In this document: in pieces, positions 17,992 through 26,282 of the stretch
Position numbering within the stretch: position 1 is the first letter of the stretch
How the letters are laid out: the number at the start of each line of letters is the position of its first letter
Assembly (NCBI GenBank): GCA_963814955.1
Contig: CAWFEX010000012.1
Coordinates: 124,001-188,000, forward strand
Length of the DNA: 64,000 nt
Direction of reading: 5' to 3'
Source: DATCJA01 sp963814955
Lineage (GTDB): Bacteria; Acidobacteriota; Vicinamibacteria; Vicinamibacterales; UBA2999
Notes under the pieces: generated by a model
Database searches by the model: none
The model's input: only the letters and a program-made list of their open reading frames with translations
What the model was told of the DNA's origin: nothing
Translations under genes and position numbers: made by a program

Positions 17992-19074
17992 ATGAATGAC
18001 CGGATGCTCCGTGCGTACCCATTCGTGCTTGCCGTCGTTTTCTCGTTCGGGATGTGGCCTTCCGATGCTGGTGCGCAGGCGAAGACCGCAGCTGCGATGG
18101 GACAGGCGGCGAATGCGTTTCTGTCGTCGTTGACCCCGCCGCAGCGAGCGAAGGCCGCGTTGCCGTTCGACAACGACGAACGGTTTGTCTGGCAGGAGGC
18201 GCCGGGAGTGCGCTCGGGAGTTGTGCTGCGGGAGCTCGACGACGCCCAGCGAAAACTGGCGATGGCTCTTCTGCGAACCAGCGTCGGTGATGGCGGCTAC
18301 CAGCGAATACAGATGAGCATGGCACGCGAAACGGTGTTGAGCGCGCTCCAGAAGGCGCCCGAAGGACAGGCGCTGCGCGATCCGGCGCTGTTCTACATCA
18401 CCATCTTCGGCACCCCCTCCACGACAAACCCATGGGGATGGACGTTCGAAGGACATCACATCTCGACGCACTTCACGGTTCGAGGGAACCAGGTGTCTAT
18501 CGCGCCGATGTTCCTCGGCTCCCAACCGAACGACCTGCCCGCAGCGCGGCTGGAGGGGACGGCGCAGGCCGCCGCGGCCAAGATTCCCTCCCCGTTCAGC
18601 GGTCGTATCATGGGTCCGGAAGAAGACAAAGCGAGGGCGCTCGTCCAGTCGCTCGACGCAAAGCAGCGCGCCGTTGCTGTCTTCGATCGAACCGAGAAGC
18701 GCGATGCTGACATGCTGACCGGAATCAACACCCGTCGCGTGCGGCCGCTGACGTCTCCGGGATTGACGGCGCGACAGATGAACGCCCAGCAGAAGGCGCT
18801 GCTCGTCGCGCTCGTGGAGGAGTATCTCGCCCGGGTTCCGGCAGATGTGGCTGCCGACAAGCGCCGGCGACTCCTCGAGGGCGCAGCGCTCGATGAGATT
18901 TCGTTCCAATGGTCCGGAAGCACCGATACGGGTCAGGCGCATGCCTACATCGTCCAGGGTCCGACGTTCCTGATCGAATACGCCCAGAATCGCAACAATG
19001 CAGTTGGGCACGTGCACACGCTGTGGCGCGACTTTGATGGCGATTTCGGAGGCGAGATCCTCGGTACGCGATAA
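17992..19074 (+). CDS. DUF3500 secreted protein
   Basis: A 360-residue exported protein (signal VLAVVFSFGMWPSDAGAQ) of the DUF3500 family. Typical motifs are FLSSLTPPQRAKAALPFDNDERFVWQ, DPALFYITIFGTP, WGWTFEGHHISTHFTV, FLGSQPNDL and near the end HAYIVQGPTFLIEYAQNRNNAVGHVHTLWRDFDGDFGGEIL. DUF3500 proteins are found in many bacteria and their role is unknown, although conserved His and Trp suggest a metal or ligand site. AGGAGGCC precedes the ATG. Likely in an operon with the AsmA-like gene. Confidence 0.85.
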   Translation: MNDRMLRAYPFVLAVVFSFGMWPSDAGAQAKTAAAMGQAANAFLSSLTPPQRAKAALPFDNDERFVWQEAPGVRSGVVLRELDDAQRKLAMALLRTSVGDGGYQRIQMSMARETVLSALQKAPEGQALRDPALFYITIFGTPSTTNPWGWTFEGHHISTHFTVRGNQVSIAPMFLGSQPNDLPAARLEGTAQAAAAKIPSPFSGRIMGPEEDKARALVQSLDAKQRAVAVFDRTEKRDADMLTGINTRRVRPLTSPGLTARQMNAQQKALLVALVEEYLARVPADVAADKRRRLLEGAALDEISFQWSGSTDTGQAHAYIVQGPTFLIEYAQNRNNAVGHVHTLWRDFDGDFGGEILGTR

Positions 19075-19157
19075 TCCGGCATTCGACACCAGGCTTAGAC
19101 ACTTTAGGTACCTTAGGCACGCTAATGAGTTACGATTCCGCCTGCAGGGAGGCGAGC
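19075..19157. other. Short intergenic tract with nine-base repeats
   Basis: Before the CHRD gene, units of nine bases recur: CTTAGACAC, TTTAGGTAC, CTTAGGCAC (19096-19122). The tract is too short to classify and resembles the heptad tracts found elsewhere in the window. No promoter is evident. Confidence 0.4.
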
Positions 19158-19619
19158 ATGCGTAGGCATCGGATCAATCCGGTCGCTGTCGTGGGTCTGG
19201 GCGCGCTGGGATTGCTCGCGGTCGCGAGCCCGCCGGTTGCGGCGCAGACGAAGGCCTACGGCGGGCGCCTCTCGCCGGTGCCCATCACAGTGGCGATGCA
19301 GGATACCGTCGCTGGTCGCGGCTCGGTCACGGCCGTACTCGCCGGTGATCGACTCACTATCGAGGGCACATTCGAGGGGTTGCGCTCGCCGGCGACCGTC
19401 GCGCGTCTCCACACCGCGCCGCGCGGTGTTCGTGGGCCGGCGGTCGCAGACATCATGGTGCCTGCCGTCAGCAGCGGCAGCTTCAAGGCTGTCGTTCAAC
19501 TGTCCGCTCAGCAACGGCAGGCGCTCGAAAAGAACGCCTTGTACATTCAGATTCACAGTGAGAAGGCACCGGAAGGCAATCTGTGGGGTTGGCTCCTTCC
19601 ACAGGAGGTGAAGCGGTGA
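19158..19619 (+). CDS. CHRD-domain secreted protein
   Basis: A 153-residue exported protein. After a signal peptide ending ASPPVAAQT comes a CHRD (chordin-type) fold: a glycine-rich first strand, LTIEGTFEGLRSPATVARLHTAPRG, and the signature end YIQIHSEKAPEGNLWGWLLP. CHRD domains occur in bacterial extracellular proteins of unclear function. The start at 19158 is favoured over 19125 by GGAGG at nine bases distance and a normal signal length. Its stop overlaps the GTG of the PQQ dehydrogenase, implying translational coupling and a joint role in the periplasm. Confidence 0.8.
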   Translation: MRRHRINPVAVVGLGALGLLAVASPPVAAQTKAYGGRLSPVPITVAMQDTVAGRGSVTAVLAGDRLTIEGTFEGLRSPATVARLHTAPRGVRGPAVADIMVPAVSSGSFKAVVQLSAQQRQALEKNALYIQIHSEKAPEGNLWGWLLPQEVKR

Positions 19620-21754
19620 CGCGCACGACACATCGAACGGTGAGGGTACTCGTCTCCGCCACTGCCGGCGTGATTGGTGCCGTAGTCATCGCCGGCCAGC
19701 AGCCGCCCGCGGCTGGCGCGTTCACGGCCGCGCAGGCGTCCGCTGGCCAGCAAGCCTACACGACAAGCTGCGCCAGTTGTCACATGCCCGACCTGCGAGG
19801 GAACAACGAAGCTCCGGCGCTCAGCGGCCAGGACTTCATGAACACGTGGCGCACACGCCAGGCACGTGAGCTCGTCGAGTTCATCCAGGGCGCCATGCCG
19901 CCGGCGGGCCCGCGCCTGCCGCCGGAGCAGTACCTGGCGATCACCGCCTACATTCTTCAGGCGAATGGCGGGCGGGCCGGTGCGCAGCCGCTGGCCGCCG
20001 CCGCGGCTACACCAATCGGCGTGATCGCAACGGGGCAGGCGCCGAACGCGCCGCAAGCCGCGGCGGCACCAGCCGCCGCGGCCCAGGCCGACGACGGAGC
20101 ACCGCGCCCGGCATCCGGCCTGACCATCGCCGGAGAAGTGCCGAACTACGTCCCGGTGACCGACGCCATGCTGCGCAATCCGCCACCCGGCGACTGGCTG
20201 ATGGTCCGGCGCAATTACCAGGCATGGAGCCACAGTCCGCTCACGGAGATCACGCCCGGCAACGTAGGGCAGCTCAAGCTTGCCTGGGTGTGGGCCATGA
20301 ACGAGGGCGGACAGAGCGAGCCGACGCCGCTCGCTCACGACGGCATCATCTATCTGATCAACACCGGCAACATCGTGCAGGCGCTCGACGGGCGCACGGG
20401 CGAGCTGATTTGGGAACATCACGTCGGTCCCGAAACCCCCAGCACGATGCGCAATATCGCGATCTATCAGGACAAGGTGTTCGTGGCGACGGGCGACGCG
20501 CGCCTGGCGGCGCTCGACGCGCGTACGGGCCGCCTCGTCTGGGACGTTCCCATCACTGAGCGGAACAAGGGCTTCACCAACAGCAGCGGTCCTATCGTGA
20601 TTCGGGGGAAGGTCATCCAGGGCCTGACGGGTTGCGCTCGTTTCCAGACCGATCGGTGCTACATCAGCGCGTATGACGCCAACACGGGCAAGCAGCTGTG
20701 GAAATTCAACACAGTGGCCCAGCGCGGCGAACGCGGCGGCGACACGTGGGGCGACGTGGCCGACATGTTTCGCAAGGGTGGGGAGACATGGATCACCGGC
20801 AGCTACGACCCGGATCTCGACCTCACCTACTGGGGCGTGGCGCAGGCGAAGCCGTGGGTGGCGGCGAGCCGCAACATGAAGACGTCGGATCGCGTGCTGT
20901 ATACCAGCTCCACCGTCGCGCTCAAACCCGACACCGGCGAGCTGGCCTGGTTCTTCCAGCATTCCCCGGGCGAGTCGCTCGATCTGGACGAGGTGTACGA
21001 GCGCGTGCTCGTCGACGTCGGCCCCCGCAAGTTCGTCTTCACCATCGGCAAGCCTGGGATCTTGTGGAAGGTCGATCGCCAGAGCGGCGAATACGTCTCA
21101 TTCAAAGAAACAATTTTCAACAACGTCTTCGATCGCATCGATCTCGAGTCTGGCGTGCCGCGATACCGGCCCGAGATCATGGCGGCGAAGGTGGGGGATT
21201 GGGTGCAGGCGTGCCCGAGCACCGAAGGCGGGCACAACTGGCACGCGACGAGCTACCACCCGGGAACGGGGTTGCTGATCATCCCGCTGGCCCAGTCGTG
21301 CATGGAGATTTCTGGCCGCCAGGTCGAATTCAAGGAGGGTGCCGGCGGCACGGCCGGCGACCGCCGCTTCTACGAGATGCCTGGCTCCAACGGCAACATC
21401 GGCAAGCTTGCCGCGTTCGACGTGAACACGATGCGCGAGGTGTGGAGCGTCGAGCAGCGCGCGGCGTTCCTCACGGCGGCGCTCTCGACAGGTGGAGGAC
21501 TGGTTTTTGCGGGCGATCTCGACCGATATTTCCATGCCTACGACGTGCGTACAGGCAAAGAGCTCTGGAAGATCCGCCTCGGTACGTCAGTGCAAGGGTT
21601 CCCGGTGTCGTTCACCATCGGAGGCAAGCAGTACATTGCCGTCACAACCGGACTCGGCGGGGGCAGTCCTCGTAATGTCCCGCGCACGATTTCTCCGGAC
21701 GTCCGGCATCCACAGACAGGGAACGCGCTGTACGTGTTCACGCTCGAGCAGTAG
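19616..21754 (+). CDS. Periplasmic PQQ-dependent dehydrogenase with N-terminal cytochrome c
   Basis: About 712 residues. A signal peptide is followed by one c-type cytochrome domain (CASCHMPDLRGNNEAPALSG, Met ligand probably in GAMPPAGP), an Ala-rich linker, and an eight-bladed quinoprotein propeller with blade motifs (ALDGRTGELIWEHHVG, ALDARTGRLVWDVP, AYDANTGKQLWKF, AYDVRTGKELWKI). Such enzymes oxidise alcohols, aldoses or similar substrates and pass electrons through heme c. The heme domain lies at the N-terminus, whereas classical quinohemoprotein alcohol dehydrogenases carry it at the C-terminus. The substrate is unknown. No PQQ synthesis genes are nearby. Confidence 0.85.
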   Translation: MTRTTHRTVRVLVSATAGVIGAVVIAGQQPPAAGAFTAAQASAGQQAYTTSCASCHMPDLRGNNEAPALSGQDFMNTWRTRQARELVEFIQGAMPPAGPRLPPEQYLAITAYILQANGGRAGAQPLAAAAATPIGVIATGQAPNAPQAAAAPAAAAQADDGAPRPASGLTIAGEVPNYVPVTDAMLRNPPPGDWLMVRRNYQAWSHSPLTEITPGNVGQLKLAWVWAMNEGGQSEPTPLAHDGIIYLINTGNIVQALDGRTGELIWEHHVGPETPSTMRNIAIYQDKVFVATGDARLAALDARTGRLVWDVPITERNKGFTNSSGPIVIRGKVIQGLTGCARFQTDRCYISAYDANTGKQLWKFNTVAQRGERGGDTWGDVADMFRKGGETWITGSYDPDLDLTYWGVAQAKPWVAASRNMKTSDRVLYTSSTVALKPDTGELAWFFQHSPGESLDLDEVYERVLVDVGPRKFVFTIGKPGILWKVDRQSGEYVSFKETIFNNVFDRIDLESGVPRYRPEIMAAKVGDWVQACPSTEGGHNWHATSYHPGTGLLIIPLAQSCMEISGRQVEFKEGAGGTAGDRRFYEMPGSNGNIGKLAAFDVNTMREVWSVEQRAAFLTAALSTGGGLVFAGDLDRYFHAYDVRTGKELWKIRLGTSVQGFPVSFTIGGKQYIAVTTGLGGGSPRNVPRTISPDVRHPQTGNALYVFTLEQ

Positions 21755-21782
21755 ATCAGAGCACGTTCGCTGATCAGGGTCC

Positions 21783-22704
21783 GTGCTCCGGTTTCTCGTT
21801 CGCCGCCTGGCACTGACCCTTCCCGTCCTGCTGGGCGTCGCTACACTCGTCTTTGCGCTGATCCATCTCATTCCTGGCGATCCGGCGCAGGCGATGCTGG
21901 GAGAAACAGCATCGGAGCAAGACGTTCAAGCCCTCCGGCAACGGCTGGGCCTCGACCGGCCACTCGTCGAACAGGTCCGGAAGCTTCCTCGCCGGAGTGG
22001 CGCGCGGTGATCTCGGCACCTCTCTGCGCACGAACGAGCCCGTGGCGAGCGCCATCATCGATCGCCTGCCCGCCACGCTGGAGCTGGCGGCCGCCGCCAT
22101 GCTGGTGGCGATTGGCGTCGCAATTCCTTTGGGGATCATCGCTGCCGTCAAGCGAGGTACGTTTGTCGATCACCTCGCGACCACGCTCGCACTGTCCGGA
22201 ATTTCGATCCCCAATTTCTGGCTGGGGCCCCTTCTCGCCATCCTCTTTGCCGTGGAACTGGGATGGTTGCCGGTTTCGGGCCGCGGGACATTGGCGCACC
22301 TTGTCCTCCCGGCGATTTCGCTTGGCGCTGCGCTGGCCGCGATCCTGGCGCGCATGACACGAGCGTCGCTCCTGGAAGAGCTGCGCGAGCCTTACGTGCA
22401 GGCAGCGCTCGCTCGCGGTGCCTCCCGCGTGCGAGCCGTCCTGCGTCACGGCTTCCGCAACAGTCTGATTCCGATTGTGACAATTGTCGGGCTTCAGTTC
22501 GGCGCCGTTCTCACCGGTGCCGTAATCACGGAGACGATCTTTGCGTGGCCGGGCGTCGGCCGGCTCTTGATTCAATCAATCGGATTTCGTGACTACCCGC
22601 TCGTGCAGGGATGCATTCTCTTCATTGCGACGACGTACGTTGCCATGAATCTGGTGACCGATCTTGTATACGGGGTGCTCGATCCACGGATTCGATACGA
22701 CTGA
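21783..22704 (+). CDS. Peptide-type ABC transporter permease (DppB-like), one frame break
   Basis: The N-terminus LRFLVRRLALTLPVLLGVATLVFALIHLIPGDPA is the standard DppB start, with the GDPAQAMLG motif. After a shift near 21977 the second frame continues through GDLGTSLRT, several membrane helices and the EAA loop (YVQAALARGASRVRAVLRHGFRN), ending DLVYGVLDPRIRYD. About 306 residues overall. It pairs with the DppC-like gene 3 bases downstream. No ATPase or binding protein adjoins, so a partner must be encoded elsewhere. GTG start at 21783. Confidence 0.8.
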
Positions 22705-22707
22705 GGT

Positions 22708-23511
22708 ATGACTCGCGTCGGCACCTTCATCGTGGCGATTGCGGTGCTGGCCGCGGTTGTCGGGCCTCTCGTTGCGCCGTTTGATCCGGCCGATCAGGAA
22801 CTGGCCTTGCGGCTTGCCGGACCCACCGGCACGCATTGGTTCGGCCTCGACGAGCTGGGACGCGATATCTTCGCGCGCGTGCTCGCGGGTGCGCGCATAT
22901 CGCTGCTGGTTGGCCTGGTCGTCGTCGGAGTTTCGTCGACTGTCGGAATCGCGCTCGGGTCGATCGCCGGTTACTTCGGCGGCCGCATCGACGAAGCCAT
23001 CAGCCGCGTCATCGACATCCTCCTTGCGTTTCCCGGACTTCTGTTGGCGATTGCGCTCGTTGCGGTCCTCGGTCCCAGCTTCACCAACGTCATCCTCGCG
23101 CTGTCCGTCATCGGATGGGTCGGCTACGCGCGGCTGGTGCGCGGCCAGGTGCTGCGCGCGCGTGAGCTGGATTTCGTGGAGGCCGCGAAGGCACTGGGCG
23201 CGTCGACCGCGCGCATCCTGACGAAGCACGTGATTCCGACCACGCTGCCCGCCGTCAGCGTGCAGGCGACGCTCGGCATGGGCGGCGCGATCCTGTCCGA
23301 GGCGGCACTGAGCTTCCTCGGACTCGGCGTCCAGCCGCCCACACCGAGCTGGGGCACCATGCTGAATTACGGACGGGGACACCTGCTCGACGCACCCCAC
23401 CTGACCATCTTCCCGGGCCTCGCGATTGCGACGCTCGTTCTGGGATTTAACTTTCTTGGAGACGGGTTACGCGACGCGCTCGATCCAGCAGCGCAGGGAC
23501 GAAAGATGTAG
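22708..23511 (+). CDS. Peptide-type ABC transporter permease (DppC-like)
   Basis: A 267-residue intact inner-membrane protein. It shows the DppC features: PFDPADQELALRLAGPTGTHWFGLDELGRDIFARVLAGARISLLVG at the N-terminus, an EAA loop in LDFVEAAKALGASTARILTKHVIP and the C-terminal LSFLGLGVQPPTPSWGTML and FLGDGLRDALDP. With the upstream DppB-like protein it forms the membrane part of a peptide/nickel-type importer or exporter. The absence of ATPase and solute-binding genes nearby leaves the direction and substrate open. Confidence 0.85.
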   Translation: MTRVGTFIVAIAVLAAVVGPLVAPFDPADQELALRLAGPTGTHWFGLDELGRDIFARVLAGARISLLVGLVVVGVSSTVGIALGSIAGYFGGRIDEAISRVIDILLAFPGLLLAIALVAVLGPSFTNVILALSVIGWVGYARLVRGQVLRARELDFVEAAKALGASTARILTKHVIPTTLPAVSVQATLGMGGAILSEAALSFLGLGVQPPTPSWGTMLNYGRGHLLDAPHLTIFPGLAIATLVLGFNFLGDGLRDALDPAAQGRKM

Positions 23512-23543
23512 TGGATCGGAGGCCTGAAGGCCTCCGGCTACTA
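23509..23543. repeat. GTAGT-flanked palindrome
   Basis: GTAGT, then CGGAGGCC-TGAA-GGCCTCCG (perfect 8-bp stem, 23517-23536), then CTACTAC. Outer GTAGT and CTAC can also pair. It overlaps the permease stop and separates convergent genes. Confidence 0.75.
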
Positions 23544-23544
23544 C

Positions 23545-24739
23545 CTAGCCACGTCCCAGCCGCTGCTCCAGCCGTGCCAGCCGGTCGTTGATCGTGGAGT
23601 CGATGTCGCGGTCGTCAATGAGAGCGGCGTAGCGGACCAGCGCATCGACCGCTGCCGCAAGGTGTCCCAGGCGTTCGGCCGCATCAGCGAGGTAACGGTA
23701 CGCCAGCGGGTCCACCGGCGCCTTCGATGTTGCCCGCACGAGTGCACGTTCGGCGCCGGTGGCATCGCCCGAGAGAAGCATCGCTCGGCCGTACCACATC
23801 AAGGCGTCTGCCGGCGCATCCGCGCTCGTCGCACGCGGCCGCAGCGCTTCAATCGCTTTGTTCAACGCCACAGAGTCGTTTCGACCTTCAGCAACGTCCA
23901 GCCACACACGTCCGAGCGCGACATAGACGTCAGTCCGGCCGGGGAAGCGTTCGGCGGCGCGGCCCAGCGTGAGAATCGCGGTTTCCGTTCGTCCCCACCG
24001 TGCATAAGCGAGCGCTACGCCGATGAGGCGCTCACCGCGCGCGGGCTCCAGTGCGGCCAGCGCCTCGAGCTGTTCGATTGCCTGCTGTCGTCGTCCGGCC
24101 TGTTCGTAGACGTCGGCCAGCGCTTCGCGCGCCTCGACGAACGCCCCGTTGATTTCAACGGCGCGCGTCAACGCCTTCAGCGCCGCTTCGTTCTCGGATC
24201 GTTGTCGAAGGCACATCGCCAGCAGGTAGTGCGCTTCGGCGAACCGGGTGTCGAGTCCGATGGCGTGCTGCAGCGGCTCGATAGCCTCCGCCGTACTGGC
24301 CGTTGCGGAAGTGCGCGAGACCCAGTTTGTAGAGCACACGCGGGGACCGATCGTCGAGCTGGGTGAACGAGTGGTAATGCTCAGCGGCGCGGCCATAGTT
24401 GCCGAGCACGGCGTTCACGTCGCCCAGCAGCTCTAGGGGGCGCGGCGCGGACGGATCGAGACGTGACGCCTCGCGCAGGTCCCGGAGCGCCGCGTCGAGC
24501 TCGCCGCGGCGCCGGTAGGTGTCTCCCCGTTTCAGATGCGCCAGCATCGAATCGCGCTTGAGCGCCAGCGCACCACTGAAGGCCTCAATCGCGCTCGACG
24601 TCTGGTCCTGTGCCCCCGCTGCGTCACCTGCCGCAATCAGGCGCTGGAATTCGCGTTCCTGGCGGACGGCGTACCATGCCACCACCATCCCGACCATCAG
24701 GGCCGCCAGGCCGACCGAAACCACCAGAAGCCGCTTCAC
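23545..24739 (-). CDS. Membrane-anchored TPR protein, one frame break
   Basis: From GTG 24739 the protein starts VKRLLVVSVGLAALMVGMVVAW, a single membrane anchor, then tetratricopeptide repeats: AIEAFSGALALKRDSMLAHLKRGDTYRRRGELDAALRDL, LLGDVNAVLGNYGRAAEHY and, after a shift near 24310, AIEPLQHAIGLDTRFAEAHYLL and repeats up to residue 395. TPR arrays act as protein-binding scaffolds. Divergent from the sigma-factor gene, it might belong to the same regulon, but that is speculation. The frame break falls inside a TPR motif that is complete when both sides are joined. Confidence 0.75.
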
Positions 24740-24786
24740 GATTCCGAAGATGGTAACAGAGGGTGGAACCGGGGCCCGTGGGTGGT

Positions 24787-24804
24787 GTCTAAACCGGTGT
24801 AGAC
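24787..24804. promoter_or_regulatory. Candidate operator GTCTA-n8-TAGAC
   Basis: An 18-base interrupted palindrome in the divergent promoter gap between the TPR gene and the ECF sigma factor gene. Its position would suit autoregulation by the sigma/anti-sigma pair or another regulator. No experimental or family support. Confidence 0.3.
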
Positions 24805-24835
24805 TGCTGTGGATGCCCGTACGTCGGGAGATTTT

Positions 24836-25439
24836 GTGAAGAACGCTGGCGCGCTCAGCTGGTCGCAACGTCGAGAGCGGCGAAGCTGCGCTGATTGCGC
24901 GCTGTGCGAGTGGCGACGAGGTCGCGTGCGCCGAACTGGTGGCCGCTCACCAGCGCATGGTCTACGGGCTGGCATTCAACCTTCTGGGCAACCGCGACGA
25001 CGCTCTGGACCTGTCGCAGGACGTGTTCCTGCGCGTCTTTCGAACGCTATCCCGCTTCCGTGGGCAGTCGGCCCTTCGCACCTGGATCTACCGCATCGTC
25101 GTCAACCAGGCGCGCAACCGGCAGCGGTGGTGGCGCCGGCGGCACCGCGCCGAACAGGTTTCGCTCGACGACTATCTCAGAAACTTTGGCGACCTCGAGG
25201 CACGACAGGACATCCTGCCCGATCGACTGCTGGCGAGTAAGGAAACTGCCGCCAAGATCTGGCAGGCGATGGATCAACTGCCGTTCGACCAGCGCACCGC
25301 GTTGATTCTGCGCGAGGTCGATGGGCTCCGCTACGACGAAATCGCGTACACGTTGGATGTGGCGGTGGGAACGGTGAAGTCGCGTCTCACGCGCGCGCGG
25401 CAGGCGCTGCGCTCCGAGCTGCTGGGGCTTCGATCATGA
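24836..25439 (+). CDS. ECF RNA polymerase sigma factor, frame break near N-terminus
   Basis: About 200 residues. The GTG at 24836 opens one frame. The conserved text starts VESGEAALIARCASGDEVACAELVAAHQRMVYGLAFNLLGN in another, so one indel near 24855 is assumed. Region 2 reads ALDLSQDVFLRVFRTLSRFRGQSALRTWIYRI and region 4 DQLPFDQRTALILREVDGLRYDEIAYTLDVAVGTVKSRLTRARQALR, the sigma-70 r4 helix-turn-helix. Its stop overlaps the next start as ATGA, and that gene has an anti-sigma zinc finger, so the pair forms a typical ECF module. The stimulus is unknown. Confidence 0.85.
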
Positions 25440-26282
25440 TTCCGTATCTGGGCTGCCAGCATGCACGGGAGATGCTCGAGCCGTTCGTCGACGGAGAGCT
25501 GCCGGTCTCCGAACAGGTGGCGCTGGAAGCGCATCTGCGCTGGTGCGAGACGTGCCGCGCGCGCGTCGAGGACTTGCGGTTGATCGGCTCGGCGCTGCGG
25601 CTGGGATCGGCCGCGTCGGCTGCCGACCACACAGATCCGGTCGCGCTCGCCGCGACATACGACGAAGTGGTGACGCGCGTTCGAGCCGAACACGATCAGT
25701 CGTTCGCCGTGTACTGGCGCGAGCTGCTTCACCGACATGCGTTATTTGTGGCCGGCACTCGGCGCCACGGTGGCGGTGATCATCTGCGTGTGCGCCTCGA
25801 CGCTCGTCAACCAGATCGTCCGCGCGGAGAGGCCCGACTCGCTCGCGGCCTTGATCTCGATCATGGCAAGTCCCGGCTCGGACGAGAACCCGCTGCACCT
25901 CGAGTCGGGCATGCTGGTGCCGCGATCGCTCGGTGTCAGCCCGGCGCTGGCGTCGATTCCGGAGGAAGAGGCGGTCTACGCGGTGGCGGCGGTCGTGACG
26001 CGTGAAGGCCGCGTGTCGAATTACGAGCTGCTGCAGTCGGTTCGCGAGCCGCTGGTCGATCAGCGGGGGGCCTCGCAGGACGCTGAAGTGACGGCGGTCC
26101 TCGATGCCGTCAGGCACTCGCGCTTCGAGCCGGCCCAGACCGTTGACGGTGTTGTGGCGGTCAATATGGTATGGCTGCTGGCGCGGACGACGGTCAAGGC
26201 GTCCGCCAAGGGCGACGTGATCGATGGAGGCCCGGTTACCGCCGCGCCGGCGCGGGCAGTGCTTCGCCCCGCGCGCTCGTAG
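25436..26282 (+). CDS. Zinc-finger anti-sigma factor with TonB-C-like tail, one frame break
   Basis: About 282 residues. Residues 5-45 form a zf-HC2 anti-sigma domain (CQHAREMLEPFVDGELP, then HLRWCETCRARV). After a shift near 25735 comes a single membrane helix (YLWPALGATVAVIICVCAS) and an external domain with VVTREGRVSNYELLQSVREP and AVLDAVRHSRFEPAQTVDGVVAVNMVW. This last part resembles TonB C-terminal domains, unusual in anti-sigma factors. The cytoplasmic finger would hold the sigma factor and the outer domain could sense the envelope. Its 3' end overlaps the convergent propeller gene by 47 bases. Confidence 0.75.
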
